Positions 27,428-37,960 of a stretch of DNA of 64,000 nt are shown one piece after another; position 1 is the first letter of the stretch; every line of letters begins with the position of its first letter. The stretch covers positions 42,232 to 106,231 of the forward strand of contig NZ_CALXYQ010000006.1 in the NCBI RefSeq assembly GCF_944393015.1, given 5' to 3'. The stretch is from an uncultured Brachyspira sp. (GTDB lineage Bacteria > Spirochaetota > Brachyspiria > Brachyspirales > Brachyspiraceae). The notes beneath the pieces are model-generated. The model saw only the letters and a program-made list of their open reading frames with translations, was not told where the DNA came from and did not search any database. The position numbers and the translations under genes are program-made.

Positions 27428-29821
27428 ATGAATTATGAAATATTAGCTGAAAACGCCCGCTTTTTTACAATATCAGCGGCAATTCTAACATTAGCGTTTG
27501 CCTTCTATTTCTATAAATGGATGCGTAAACAAGATGAAGGTAATGACACTATGAAAGAAATAGCTTCGCATGTTCGTTCCGGTGCCATAGCTTATCTTAA
27601 ACAACAGTATAAAGTTATAGCTTTCTTCTTTGCCGGAGCTTTCATCATTTTTGCTATTCTTTCTTATACATTAAAAGTTCAGAACCCTTTCATTCCTATA
27701 GGTTTCTTAACAGGCGGTTTCTTCTCAACTTTGTCTGGTTTCTTAGGTATGAAAACTGCTACTTATGCATCAGCTAGAACTGCTAATGCTGCTAGTAAAT
27801 CTTTAAATGAAGGTTTAACTATCGCTTTCCGTTCTGGTGCTGTTATGGGACTTACTGTTGTAGGTCTTGCTTTATTTGACATTTCATTATGGTTTATAGT
27901 ATTAAATGTATGGCTTGATAATAGCTTATTTGGTACAGACTTTTTAAACTTAGCTGTTACAGGCATAACTAAAGGTACTGCTGAGTATACAGCTGCTAAA
28001 ATGCACTTTGTAACTACTACAATGCTTAGCTTTGGTGTAGGTGCTTCTTTCCAAGCATTATTTGCCCGTGTTGGAGGCGGTATATTTACTAAAGCTGCTG
28101 ACGTTGGTGCTGACTTAGTAGGTAAAGTTGAAGCAGGAATACCTGAAGATGACCCAAGAAACCCTGCTGTTATAGCTGACAATGTAGGCGATAACGTAGG
28201 TGACGTTGCTGGTATGGGTGCTGACCTTTATGAATCTTATGCTGGTTCTATACTTGCTGCTATGAGTTTAGGTTCTGCTGCTTTTGGATATATTAACCCT
28301 GATGTAAGCCCAATATTTGCTGTATCTCTTCCTATGATACTTGCTGCTATTGGTACTCTTTCTTCTATTATAGGTGTATTCTTCGTTAAAACTAAAGAAG
28401 GTGCTACTATGGGAGAATTATTAAAGTCTTTAAGAGTTGGAGTTTATGTAAGCAGTGCTATAATTATTATAGTATCTTTCTTACTTGTAAAAGCTTTACT
28501 TCCAAACAATTTGGGATTATTTGTTTCTATAATTGTTGGACTTATAGCTGGTAACGTAGTTGGTTTCTTTACAGAATACTATACTGCTGCTGAATACAGA
28601 CCTACTCAATGGGTAGCTGAACAGTCTAAAACTGGTCCTGCTACAGTTATAATCGGCGGACTTGCTGTAGGTATGCAATCTACTTTAATACCTGTTGTTA
28701 CAGTAGTTATATCTATAATATTAGCATTTGGTTTTGCAGGCGGTTTCGGTGCTGAGGCTTCTTCTTTCTCTCAAGGTTTATATGGTATTGCTTTAGCTTC
28801 TGTTGGTATGTTATCTACTTTAGGTATCACATTAGCTACAGATGCTTATGGTCCTATAGCTGACAATGCCGGCGGTAACGCTGAAATGTCTGGACTTCCT
28901 GAGAGTGTTAGAGAAAGAACTGATGCTTTAGACTCTTTAGGTAACACTACTGCTGCTACTGGTAAAGGTTTCGCTATTTGTTCTGCTGCTTTAACTGCTA
29001 TGGCTTTAATTGCTGGTTATATTGAGGAAATTAAAACTTCTTTAGGAAGAATGATCAATACAGGCAATCTTACTTCTATAGATATAGGTACTGTTCAATA
29101 CACTGCTAACAGTGCTAAAGAATTATATGACAAAGTTGTTTATAGCTTAGGTATGAATGAGTTTATGAATGCTTTCAATATTCACTTAATGAACCCTAAA
29201 GTATTAATAGGTATATTTATTGGTGCTATGTTAGTATTCTTCTTCTGTGCTTTAACTATGAAAGCTGTTGGACGTGCTGCTGCAGGTGTTGTAGAAGAAG
29301 TTAGAAGACAGTTCAGAGAGATTAAAGGTTTATTAGCTGGTGAAAAAGGCGTAAAAGCTGATTATGAAAAAGCTGTTCAAATCTGTACTAAATCTGCTCA
29401 AAAAGAAATGATTGTTCCTTCTGTACTTGCTATAGTTGTACCTGTTGTTGTTGGATTTATATTTGGCGTACCTGCTGTTATAGGTATGTTAGTTGGTGGT
29501 TTAACTTCTGGTTTTGCTATGGCTGTTATGATGTCTAATGCTGGCGGTGCTTGGGACAATGCTAAAAAATATATCGAAGCTGGTAATTTAGGTGGTAAAA
29601 AGATAGTTGATGAAAATGGTAACAAAATCACTAACCCTAATCATGCTGCTGCTGTTATAGGGGATACTGTTGGTGACCCATTCAAAGATACTTCTGGACC
29701 AAGCTTAAACATTCTTATTAAACTTATGAGCTTAATAAGTGTTGTATTTGCTGGTGCTATAGTTGCTTTCTCACCAAAGATTCAGGCTATATTAGGTATC
29801 GCTGATCAAATTATTAAGTAA
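27428..29821 (+). CDS. hppA: Membrane-bound ion-translocating pyrophosphatase (K+-dependent type)
   Basis: The protein is about 797 residues with some 16 membrane segments. It hydrolyses pyrophosphate and pumps H+ or Na+ across the membrane. The substrate motif region reads [20 protein letters not shown], and the second acidic site is near [20 protein letters not shown]. The diagnostic segment [10 protein letters not shown] has Ala where K+-independent enzymes have Lys, so this is the K+-dependent class. A Glu in GADLYESY sits where Na+-pumping members often have it; ion choice is inference. ATG 27428 is preferred over 27422, whose AGGGG would lie only 1 nt away. Confidence 0.95.
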   Translation: MNYEILAENARFFTISAAILTLAFAFYFYKWMRKQDEGNDTMKEIASHVRSGAIAYLKQQYKVIAFFFAGAFIIFAILSYTLKVQNPFIPIGFLTGGFFSTLSGFLGMKTATYASARTANAASKSLNEGLTIAFRSGAVMGLTVVGLALFDISLWFIVLNVWLDNSLFGTDFLNLAVTGITKGTAEYTAAKMHFVTTTMLSFGVGASFQALFARVGGGIFTKAADVGADLVGKVEAGIPEDDPRNPAVIADNVGDNVGDVAGMGADLYESYAGSILAAMSLGSAAFGYINPDVSPIFAVSLPMILAAIGTLSSIIGVFFVKTKEGATMGELLKSLRVGVYVSSAIIIIVSFLLVKALLPNNLGLFVSIIVGLIAGNVVGFFTEYYTAAEYRPTQWVAEQSKTGPATVIIGGLAVGMQSTLIPVVTVVISIILAFGFAGGFGAEASSFSQGLYGIALASVGMLSTLGITLATDAYGPIADNAGGNAEMSGLPESVRERTDALDSLGNTTAATGKGFAICSAALTAMALIAGYIEEIKTSLGRMINTGNLTSIDIGTVQYTANSAKELYDKVVYSLGMNEFMNAFNIHLMNPKVLIGIFIGAMLVFFFCALTMKAVGRAAAGVVEEVRRQFREIKGLLAGEKGVKADYEKAVQICTKSAQKEMIVPSVLAIVVPVVVGFIFGVPAVIGMLVGGLTSGFAMAVMMSNAGGAWDNAKKYIEAGNLGGKKIVDENGNKITNPNHAAAVIGDTVGDPFKDTSGPSLNILIKLMSLISVVFAGAIVAFSPKIQAILGIADQIIK

Positions 29822-29845
29822 TAAATTTTATTTAATATAAATTAT

Positions 29846-29885
29846 AAAGCTGTCTGACTTTAATAAAAGTTGGGCAGCTTTTTTA
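29846..29885 (+). terminator. Terminator of the pyrophosphatase gene
   Basis: A 16-bp stem with three G-T wobbles (29846-29861 with 29866-29881) and a 4-nt loop is followed by T's. Its left arm, AAGCTGTCTGACTTT, recurs in the terminator of the next gene. Confidence 0.82.
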
Positions 29886-29956
29886 TTATATTTTAGTCTT
29901 TTTGTAAAAAAAATTTAGAATAATGTGTAAAAGTAAAAAATATTTTAGATTCTTTA

Positions 29957-29984
29957 TTGACTTTATCAATTTTTAATTTATAAT
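29957..29984 (+). promoter_or_regulatory. Possible promoter of the chemoreceptor gene
   Basis: TTGACT 29957-29962, a 16-bp spacer and TATAAT 29979-29984. It is about 160 nt before the ATG, leaving a fairly long leader in which I see no other clear structure. Confidence 0.5.
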
Positions 29985-30143
29985 CATCTTCTATTCAAAA
30001 GTGTAAATATATCAATTTTTGTTTTAATGATGAACTATTATAATAGCATATACTGCATTTTTACTGATTATAACCTTTGTTAAAAATTTTTATTATCAAT
30101 ATATATTTATAGAAAATAAAATAGTTTTATAAAAGGAAAATAT

Positions 30144-31976
30144 ATGAGAAAAATACATTCTATAAGGGTTAAAATGCCTATAGCAATAAGCATTTTAAGT
30201 ACAATTTTTTTAGTCCTAATAGTAGTAATATTATCATACAGATCGCACACAATAGTTAAAGATTCTACATTATCCGGTTTTGATAATACAGTTAATGGTT
30301 ATAAAGATATGCTAGATGTTTGGCTTGATGACAGCAGAAATTTAATAAAAACTTATGCTGTATCTCCTATAGTGAGAAATTATTTAGTAAACAGAGATAT
30401 TGATATAAGGAGCACACTTACTGAATTTGAAGCAATTAATGAATATGTACTTGATATAGGTATAACAGATACGAATGGAATAATTTTAGACAATGTTAAT
30501 AATGTGAAAATAGGTGAAAATATAACAACAGTAAGACCTAATATTTTAAATATATTAAAAAGAAATAATAATGAAGCATCTTTTGATGACAGTATACAAA
30601 AATCAAGTGCTGATAAAAAATGGTCATTAGCCGTTATTTGCGGAGTGAAGTATAATGGGGAATATGTTGGAAATGTATATATGATTATGGATTGGGAGGA
30701 TTTAGCGGCTAAACTTCAGGAATTAAAATTGCCTGAGAGAACTAGAATATTTGCTATTGATGATGATAATATTGTTGTGTTAGATACTAAAAATGAACTT
30801 AATACAAAGGCTAATGAGGCATATACTTCAATAATAAAAGGAGGAATGCCTTCTGGTGTTATGAATTATATATCTTCTGTAAGTCATGATCCTAGAACAG
30901 CAGTTTACAGCAGACTTATGAATTTGGATTGGTATTTGATTATGGCTATGGATGATAAAGTTATTTATAAGGCTAATAACGATTCTATAATGATATCTAT
31001 TATTATATGTATTTTATCTATTGTTTTCATAAATATATTTGCTTTTCTTTATATTAAAAAAGTTACACATCCTCTTAAAGTTTTAATGGATCATGCTACC
31101 AGCATATCAGAAGGAAATATAACTACTCATATTAAAGATAATTATGGAAAAGATGAATTCGGACAATTGGAAAAAGTATTTGATGTTATGAGCAACAGGT
31201 TGGCTGAGGTTGTTTCTAATGTTAATGATGCTTCAAGGGAAATAATGACAGCAGCACAAAGTATGATGGAAAGCAGTAATGAATTATCTGTAAGAACCGA
31301 TTCGCAGTCATCTAGTTTGGAAGAAACAGCAGCAAGTATTGAGGAAATGGTTTCTAATATAAAAACTTCTGCTGAAAAATCTTTACTTGGAAAAAATATG
31401 ATGTCAGAATCTATGCAGTATATAGAAGATGCAGCCAATATAATTGCTCAAACTGCTTCCAATATAGAAGAAGTTTATCAGTCTAGTGAGAAAATAAAAG
31501 ATATTACAAAGATAATTGAAGACATTGCTTTTCAAACTAATATATTGGCGCTTAATGCTTCAGTAGAGGCAGCACGTGCGGGAGATCAAGGAAAGGGATT
31601 TGCTGTAGTTGCTTCTGAAGTAAGAAATCTTGCTCAAACTACTCAGGCTTCAGTTAAAGATATCACTGAATTAGTTGATAATACTTCACAAAAAATTGAT
31701 ACAGCCACTCAAACTGCAAAACAATCTCAAGAAATATTTGTGGACTTACAAAATAAAGTATCTGATACCTCTAAATTAATGGAAACTATTACATCAAATG
31801 CGTTAGAGCAGGAATCAGGAACTAATCAGATAAGTATAGAAGTAAACAATATGGAATCTGCTACAACTCAGAATGCTGCTTTAGCTGAAAACTCAAATGA
31901 AATTTCAAAGAGCTTGGTTGAAAAAGCTGAATTTTTAGAAAGAAGTATTGAGTTTTTTAAGATTTCACATAATTAA
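30144..31976 (+). CDS. Methyl-accepting chemotaxis protein
   Basis: The 610-residue receptor has a first membrane segment at about residues 10-32 and a periplasmic Cache-like sensor of about 250 residues ([20 protein letters not shown], then [10 protein letters not shown]). A second membrane segment lies near 283-305, then HAMP ([17 protein letters not shown]) and a cytoplasmic signalling domain. The hairpin tip, [20 protein letters not shown] and then [13 protein letters not shown], is the conserved CheA/CheW-binding region. It lies alone between two similar terminators. The ligand is unknown. Confidence 0.95.
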   Translation: MRKIHSIRVKMPIAISILSTIFLVLIVVILSYRSHTIVKDSTLSGFDNTVNGYKDMLDVWLDDSRNLIKTYAVSPIVRNYLVNRDIDIRSTLTEFEAINEYVLDIGITDTNGIILDNVNNVKIGENITTVRPNILNILKRNNNEASFDDSIQKSSADKKWSLAVICGVKYNGEYVGNVYMIMDWEDLAAKLQELKLPERTRIFAIDDDNIVVLDTKNELNTKANEAYTSIIKGGMPSGVMNYISSVSHDPRTAVYSRLMNLDWYLIMAMDDKVIYKANNDSIMISIIICILSIVFINIFAFLYIKKVTHPLKVLMDHATSISEGNITTHIKDNYGKDEFGQLEKVFDVMSNRLAEVVSNVNDASREIMTAAQSMMESSNELSVRTDSQSSSLEETAASIEEMVSNIKTSAEKSLLGKNMMSESMQYIEDAANIIAQTASNIEEVYQSSEKIKDITKIIEDIAFQTNILALNASVEAARAGDQGKGFAVVASEVRNLAQTTQASVKDITELVDNTSQKIDTATQTAKQSQEIFVDLQNKVSDTSKLMETITSNALEQESGTNQISIEVNNMESATTQNAALAENSNEISKSLVEKAEFLERSIEFFKISHN

Positions 31977-31996
31977 TTTTTATTTAATGTAAATAT

Positions 31997-32033
31997 AAGC
32001 TGTCTGACTTTAATTAGTTAGGCAGCTTTTTTT
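31997..32033 (+). terminator. Terminator of the chemoreceptor gene
   Basis: A 13-bp stem (31997-32009 with 32016-32028) has G-T wobbles and is followed by a T-run. Its left arm is the same as that of the pyrophosphatase terminator. Confidence 0.82.
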
Positions 32034-32096
32034 ATTTAAATATGAACTATAATTCTTTTTATTATACAATAATTGTTAAATAATGATAATTTCATA

Positions 32097-32124
32097 TTTA
32101 TTTATTTATTTATTTATTTATAAT
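32097..32124 (+). promoter_or_regulatory. TTTA x6 repeat next to a TATAAT box, candidate phase-variable promoter
   Basis: Six exact TTTA units fill 32097-32120. The last two bases of the run also begin TATAAT at 32119-32124, 38 nt before the lipoprotein ATG. Any -35 spacing would therefore change by 4 bp with each unit gained or lost. Confidence 0.55.
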
Positions 32125-32162
32125 ACTAATCATACTTAATATTATTAATTTTGAGGTAATTT

Positions 32163-33389
32163 ATGAAGTTAATATGTATTTTTATGATTATTTTAACATT
32201 ATTCAATTTATCAGCATGTACAAAACATGAATATTCGGTATATTATCCAAGCACTCCAGAAACTCCAAGTACTCCAGAAACTCCAAGTACTCCAGAAACT
32301 CCTTCTATTTATAAAGATATTAATTTTATGTATTTAGATAGTAATTATACCTCTGTAGAAAATAAAACTGATATTATGTGTATATTTCTTAAAGATATTG
32401 AAGATATGGTAATTTTTTCAGAAAAAGAAAATGATAATGAGTATTTAGTTTCTATAATATTTAAAAATAATACTTCTGTTTTAATGAGATATAAAAATAA
32501 AAAAATATTTCCTGAAACAATTAGTTTTTATAAAAATGGTGCCATAATAAAAGGATTGGTAAAAATGGATTTAGTTAAATATAATAATATTGATGTTACA
32601 TTTTATATGAATGATACAATGGAGTTAATATCCGGTATAGAACTAAAAAATGATATAAAAAATTATAAAGAAAATTTTAATTTAGATAAAGATGAAAATT
32701 ATAATCTTAATATAATGAGGAATAGTTTATTCATATTAAATTCAATTAATGATCATATTATTAATAATGGACAATTTCAAACAAGAGCTGGATTTGGTCC
32801 CATATTTCAAGCATTAGGTGCAATAGTAACAGGTATAGTAAATGGAGTAATGGCTGGTGTTGGTTTATTTGTTGTTCAAACCATAGTTGCTATTGCAGGA
32901 ATAGTTGGATTTGCAGCTTTAATTGATTGGGCTATAAAAAATAGTAAAGATCCTAGAACAGCAGATGAACAATTTGTTATAAATTATAGAAATAGTTCTG
33001 CTGTAATATTGAAAGATAATCAGGATATTGTATTTGATGGTGATTCATTTATTGTTAATAATGTTCTTAATTTGGTGATACCATTAAAATCCGATTTGGC
33101 ACCTATAAGATGGTATATAAAACATAAGCCTGATAGCATGAGCTATGCACAAATTGGTCAATATTTTTTGTTTAAAAATTATAATAATACTCCTATATCA
33201 ATTAAACCAGATGGGCTTATATCCAATCTTTTAGTTTCTGGAGGAATGTCAGATACTACATTTTATATACAAAATGAAAAAATACAAAATTTGCCAGACG
33301 GAGAATCTATAATTATATGTTTTGAATTTTCAAAATATTCTACAGTTAATGGATATTATACTGATAATTTATGTATTGAAATAAAATAA
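32163..33389 (+). CDS. Putative surface lipoprotein with TPETPS repeat and Gly/Val/Ile-rich hydrophobic segment
   Basis: The 408-residue protein has leader and lipobox NLSAC (Cys about 20), then an exposed Pro/Thr-rich linker of three TPETPS units encoded by an 18-bp direct repeat. A domain of about 170 residues follows. Near residues 215-260 lies a long hydrophobic Gly/Ala/Val/Ile stretch (FQALGAIVTGIVNGVMAGVG), which could be a membrane hairpin. I do not recognise the family. It is followed after 36 nt by a signal-peptide protein gene, so the two are likely one operon, probably with a surface role. Confidence 0.7.
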   Translation: MKLICIFMIILTLFNLSACTKHEYSVYYPSTPETPSTPETPSTPETPSIYKDINFMYLDSNYTSVENKTDIMCIFLKDIEDMVIFSEKENDNEYLVSIIFKNNTSVLMRYKNKKIFPETISFYKNGAIIKGLVKMDLVKYNNIDVTFYMNDTMELISGIELKNDIKNYKENFNLDKDENYNLNIMRNSLFILNSINDHIINNGQFQTRAGFGPIFQALGAIVTGIVNGVMAGVGLFVVQTIVAIAGIVGFAALIDWAIKNSKDPRTADEQFVINYRNSSAVILKDNQDIVFDGDSFIVNNVLNLVIPLKSDLAPIRWYIKHKPDSMSYAQIGQYFLFKNYNNTPISIKPDGLISNLLVSGGMSDTTFYIQNEKIQNLPDGESIIICFEFSKYSTVNGYYTDNLCIEIK

Positions 33390-33425
33390 TTATAGTTTAA
33401 TATATTAATAATTGGAGTTATATTT

Positions 33426-34187
33426 ATGAAAATAATTAAATATTTTTTATTTATAGCAATTTTAATTATAACTATTACATATAGTGCATTTGCTAGTTTA
33501 GAGATAAATTTTCAAGGACATTATGGAATTGCTTTTCCATTTAATTCTATAAAAGTAAATGATAATTATAAAAACACTATTTATGACAGCGTTAAAGGTA
33601 CTTTAGGTTTTGAAGGAGCTGTATTTTTTCAAATAGGAAATTATTTTAAATTATTTGAAGATGATTATACAAGCATTATTAAAGGTGTGAGTTTATTTGG
33701 AGATATTGGTTTTAGTATTAATGCTTTGATGTCAGATTATAAAGAAAATAATAAAAAGTATACAGAACTTATGGCGTTTTATTCAATGATGGTTGGGGCT
33801 ACTGTAAAGTTAAATTTCAGTAAAATGTCTATAGGATTTGGTACGGGAATAATAGCTCCTTTATATGCTATGGAATCTTCAAGTAAATACGGAGGGGTTA
33901 TAGCTTCACCTAATTTGGATAATTGGAATGTTGATGATATGAGAAATCTATTTAAAGCTCCTATAATGCCTTATATAAAACTTACTGTTGAAGGATTTAT
34001 ATATTTAGTTCCTAATTTTGCTTTTACTATAGGAGGATATATGATGTATAATTTTGGTATGCAGTATAAAACTGATGTTGTTAATAATAATTTAGGCGGC
34101 AATATATATAATCAATATAATTTCTCTGATCTTTCTATTGGCTTAATTTTAGGTATATCTTTTGGAAGAAGCGACGGATATAATTAA
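33426..34187 (+). CDS. Predicted outer-membrane beta-barrel protein
   Basis: The 253-residue protein has a signal peptide ending SAFAS at about residue 24. The rest is alternating polar/apolar strands rich in Gly and aromatic residues: FQGHYGIAFPFN, VGATVKLNFSKMSIGFGTGI, FAFTIGGYMMYNFGMQYK. It ends in a strand with LGISFGRSDGYN, though it lacks a terminal aromatic. This is the look of small spirochaetal outer-membrane barrels; no family is recognised. It is the second gene after the repeat-bearing lipoprotein. Confidence 0.7.
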   Translation: MKIIKYFLFIAILIITITYSAFASLEINFQGHYGIAFPFNSIKVNDNYKNTIYDSVKGTLGFEGAVFFQIGNYFKLFEDDYTSIIKGVSLFGDIGFSINALMSDYKENNKKYTELMAFYSMMVGATVKLNFSKMSIGFGTGIIAPLYAMESSSKYGGVIASPNLDNWNVDDMRNLFKAPIMPYIKLTVEGFIYLVPNFAFTIGGYMMYNFGMQYKTDVVNNNLGGNIYNQYNFSDLSIGLILGISFGRSDGYN

Positions 34188-34199
34188 AAATCTGTAATT

Positions 34200-34227
34200 T
34201 TGACAAATTAATTTTTTTCTGTATAAT
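34200..34227 (+). promoter_or_regulatory. Consensus promoter of the SorC-type regulator gene
   Basis: TTGACA 34200-34205, a 16-bp spacer, TATAAT 34222-34227. It lies 29 nt upstream of the ATG. Confidence 0.82.
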
Positions 34228-34256
34228 AAATTTAAAAATTAATTTGGATAAAATAA

Positions 34257-35189
34257 ATGAATATTTTTGATGATCTAAGCCTTTTATATACAATAGCAAA
34301 ATATTATTATTTAGAAGATTATTCTCAAAGTGATATAGCTAAAATCCTAAATATATCAAGACCTCAAATATCAAGACTTTTAAAAAGGGCCAGAGAATTA
34401 GAAATAGTAAAAATAGAAATATCAATGCCTAATAATCTTCAAGATGAAAATAAATCAGAAAAGATAAAAAAATATTTAGGACTTAAAGATGTTTTGATAG
34501 TTGAAAATTCAAATGATAATAAACTTTTATATGTAAAATCATCAGAATATTTATCAGCATTAATAGAAAAGAGTAAAAAAATAGGTATAGGCTGGAATGA
34601 AACTTTATACAATATTTCTATAGAATTAAAATATAATGATTCAGATAAACAAAAAGTATTTTATCCTCTTATAGGAAATTTGGGAAACAATAATAATCCT
34701 TACTTGCAAATAACTACTATAGTTGATAGATTTGCTGAAAAGTTCAATTCAAAGGCCTATTTTAATAATTATCCTGCATTGATAGAAAAAAAATCTCTTA
34801 ATAATAATGATCTTGAAAAATTAGAGGAGTTTAAAAAATTTTGGTCTGATTTAGATGTTGCCATAGTAGGATTAAGCAGCAGGAGAGAATCTTATCAATC
34901 ATATATATCAGATATACCAAAAGTAGATAAATTAAATGTTGATGAGATAGAGGGAATAATATTAGGAAGTTTTTTCATGAACAATGGAGAAACTTTTAAT
35001 TATCCTGATAAATATTATATAAACTCTATAATGCTTTCAGAATTAAAAAAAATTAAAGATATAGTTTGTATAGTTTCAGGAGTAAAAAAAATAGATATTA
35101 TTAAATTTGCAGCTATGAAGAAATATTTTAACATTTTAATAACCAATGAATCTACAGCAGACTCTGTAATATCAAATTTTAATTTATAA
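34257..35189 (+). CDS. SorC/DeoR-family sugar-binding transcriptional regulator
   Basis: The 310-residue protein has an N-terminal helix-turn-helix (YTIAKYYYLEDYSQSDIAKI, then NISRPQISRLLKRARELEIV) typical of SorC/DeoR repressors. A C-terminal sugar-phosphate-binding domain of about 240 residues follows, with GIGWNETLYNI, PLIGNLG and IVSGVKKIDIIKFA. Such proteins respond to a phosphorylated sugar. It is transcribed toward the sulfatase locus but separated from it by repeat copy E. Control of the sulfatase genes, via the palindrome at 35596, is a hypothesis. Confidence 0.85.
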   Translation: MNIFDDLSLLYTIAKYYYLEDYSQSDIAKILNISRPQISRLLKRARELEIVKIEISMPNNLQDENKSEKIKKYLGLKDVLIVENSNDNKLLYVKSSEYLSALIEKSKKIGIGWNETLYNISIELKYNDSDKQKVFYPLIGNLGNNNNPYLQITTIVDRFAEKFNSKAYFNNYPALIEKKSLNNNDLEKLEEFKKFWSDLDVAIVGLSSRRESYQSYISDIPKVDKLNVDEIEGIILGSFFMNNGETFNYPDKYYINSIMLSELKKIKDIVCIVSGVKKIDIIKFAAMKKYFNILITNESTADSVISNFNL

Positions 35190-35454
35190 CATATTTAAAC
35201 AACTATATTTTGTAAATTTTAGTTTTTTCAATTTTATTGTTTGTGGTGGCTTTGCCCCCACACCCCCACTTCTTTTGTTGCCACAAAGAAGCAAAAAGGC
35301 TACATTTGGTCTTTAATTTAACAAATTATCTTACATATAAGACGATTTTAGTATTATTTAGTACTAATTTTTTACACTTGCATTTTTTGGTTCTTTTTGC
35401 GGCGGGAAAAAGAACAACAAAAAAATTGACAAACTCTAAAATTTTTAGTATATC
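35188..35454. repeat. Dispersed intergenic repeat with outward promoter end, copy E
   Basis: About 267 bp. Right end: TTGACA 35426-35431, 17-bp spacer, TATATC 35449-35454, reading toward the first sulfatase. The left end is decayed (TTTACA ... TATGTT). It has the GCGGCGGG hairpin with arms GTTCTTTTT/AAAAAGAAC, and a variant of the G/C hairpin. Confidence 0.82.
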
Positions 35455-35551
35455 TTAAATAATTTTATTTTATAAATTATTATTCATTTAATCAATTTTA
35501 TAAATATTAATAAATTTATACTTAAATTTTTAGAAATTTGTTTCAGAACAA

Positions 35552-35609
35552 TTGACAAAATATAGCTATATCGTATAATACAAGAAATATTGTTTAGAAC
35601 ATTTGTTCT
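35552..35609 (+). promoter_or_regulatory. Sulfatase-locus promoter with palindromic operator candidate
   Basis: TTGACA 35552-35557, a 16-bp spacer and TATAAT 35574-35579 form a strong promoter. The perfect 14-bp palindrome AGAACATTTGTTCT (35596-35609) lies just after the expected start site. A further AGAACA half-site at 35545-35550 abuts the -35 box. Confidence 0.78.
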
Positions 35610-35648
35610 GTTGTATGTGATATTAGTTTTGGAGGTTTGTTAATATTT

Positions 35649-37922
35649 ATGAATAAAGATAATATTTTTTCTAAGTCATTATTATTTGCAGGGGCATTAA
35701 GCTCATCAATGATAAGTGTAAGCTGTAATAATGACAATAGAGTGTCTGATAATAGTATGGTTTTAGCTAGTAACGATATAGAAAAGCCCAATATTGTTTA
35801 TATAGTTATAGATGATATGGGCTTTTCGGACTTAGGCTGTTACGGTTCAGAGATAAGCACACCTAATATAGATAAGCTAGCAGAAAACGGACTTCGTTAC
35901 AATAATTTTTGTGTTACTCCTTTAAGTTCTCCGACAAGAGCGGCACTTTTAAGCGGAAGAAATTCTCATTCAGTAGGTATGGGAAGACTTGCTAATTATA
36001 CTTTAGATGCTCCTCATTCTACAGCACAAATAACAAATACTGCAGCTTTAACACCAAGAGTACTTAAAGATAATAATTATAATACTTATGCAGTAGGTAA
36101 ATGGCATGTTGCTCCTTTATGGGAAACAAGCAGTATAGGACCTTATAATAATTGGCCTTTAGGCAGAGGATTCGATAAGTTCTACGGATTTATGGACGGA
36201 GAAACTGATCAATTCAATCCGGAACTTGTTGACGGAAATACTCATGTTGATACTGTGTATGATGATAATTATCATTTGACAGAAGATATTACAGACAGAG
36301 CTATTTATTATATTAAAAGCCATAAATCAATATCAAAAGAAAAACCTTTCATGCTTTACTATGCAACAGGAGCAGCACATTCACCTCATCAGGTACCGGA
36401 AGAATATGTTAAGAAATATGAGAATGTTTATAATGTTGGTTGGGATAAAATAAGAGAGGCGAGATTAAAAAAACAAAAAGAATTAGGAATAGTACCAATG
36501 GATGCAGAACTTTCTCCATTAAATGAAAATGTTAAGCCTTGGAATGAACTTGATGAAGATACAAAAAGATTATTTATAGAATATGAAAAACATTATGCTG
36601 CTTTCATAGAACATACTGATGCACAAATAGGAAGATTAATAAAAGCATTGAAAGATATGGGATAGCTTGATAATACTGTAATATTCTTAATAGCTGATAA
36701 TGGTCCTTCTCCTTCTGAAAAAGCTACAGGAACTTTGAATACTGTTAATATAAAAAATGGTATCATGTCAGATATAGAAAAAGATGTTAAGAGAATAAAT
36801 GAATTTTCTAAATTAGCACCTAATTATCCTCAGGGCTGGGCACAGGTTTCTGCTACTCCTTTTAGATATTATAAAGAAAGTGCAAATTATTTAGGAGGAA
36901 TAAGAGTACCTTTAATAATACATTATCCTAAAGATATTGATAAATCACAAAATGGAAGCATAAGAACGCAATTTAGTTTCGTTACAGATATAGCAAAAAC
37001 TGTATTGGATATTACAGGCATAAAAGAACCTAAAACAGTTGATGGTATATAACAAATGCCTTTACATGGATATAGTTTAGTTCCTACTTTCAATGATGCA
37101 AATGCTGATACCAAAAGAACCACTCAGTATTTTGAACTTTATGGAAATAGGGGCTTATATGATAAAGGATACTTCTTGTCAGTTTCTCATAAAAAGGGAG
37201 AAAGTTTTGAGAATGATAATTTTGCTCTTTATGATTTGAATACTGATTTTTCTCAGCTTAAAGATATTTCAAAAGAAAATGAAAGCAAATTAAAAGAGAT
37301 GAAAAACTTATGGGATAAAGAGGCAGAAAAATACGGAGTTACTCCTCTTGATGACAGAGTGCATGTTGAATTAATAGCTAAGCAATTGAGCGAGAATATA
37401 GAAAAGAAAAACTCTTTGACATTATACCCTAATACATCAAGTATAAACGTTAATATATCTGCTATACCTACAGCATTGAACCGTTCTTATGATATAACAG
37501 CTTATTTAAATAGAAAATCAGAATCAGAGGAAGGCGTATTATTAGCATTCGGTAATCATTACGGCGGATATTCATTGTATATAATAAATAATAAATTGAA
37601 TTATGAGTATATATACGATAACGTAAAATATCATATAGAAGTAAATGAGCCTTTGCCTTTAGGTGAGTTAGCTATAAAAGTTAAATACACTAAAACAGGT
37701 AATGATTCAGGAGAGGCATCATTATTAGTAAATAATAAAGAAGTCGGAAAACTTGCATTACTTAAAGTATATCCAATGACAGCAAATACAACAGACGGAA
37801 TGTCGGTAGGAAGAGATTTACAAGGCAATGTAAGCGAGAGATATGAATGCAGAGGACATTTTGAATACAGCGGAGATTTAGAGAAAGTAACAGTTGAAGG
37901 ACATAATGATTTAACAAAATAG
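35649..37922 (+). pseudogene. Sulfatase lipoprotein gene interrupted by two in-frame stops
   Basis: One reading frame of about 757 codons encodes a sulfatase from ATG 35649 (GGAGG upstream, 13-nt spacing). It has a leader with lipobox SVSC, then VYIVIDDMGFSDLGCYG with the metal Asp pair and the active site PLSSPTRAALLSGR. The catalytic position is Ser, the type matured by an anaerobic radical-SAM enzyme. GKWHVAPLWE and the FLIADNGPS metal site follow. TAG at 36663-36665, just before LDNTVIFLIADNGPS, and TAA at 37050-37052, after VDGI, break it without any frame change. As it stands the product would lack the second metal-binding segment and the C-terminal domain. Recent decay is the simplest reading; read errors cannot be excluded. 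Confidence 0.85.
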
Positions 37923-37960
37923 CTATGTGATAAATATAAGGATTTAGAGGACATTTTATA

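Noticed and set aside
27763..28182. 139-codon open frame antisense to the pyrophosphatase gene
   Set aside because: Shadow of the conserved gene; Ala/Thr/Pro-rich composition comes from reversed Gly/Ala codons.
35649..37922. Recoding of the two stops (for example selenocysteine or pyrrolysine)
   Set aside because: The stops are TAG and TAA, not TGA. They sit at non-catalytic places, and the broken maturase nearby favours decay.
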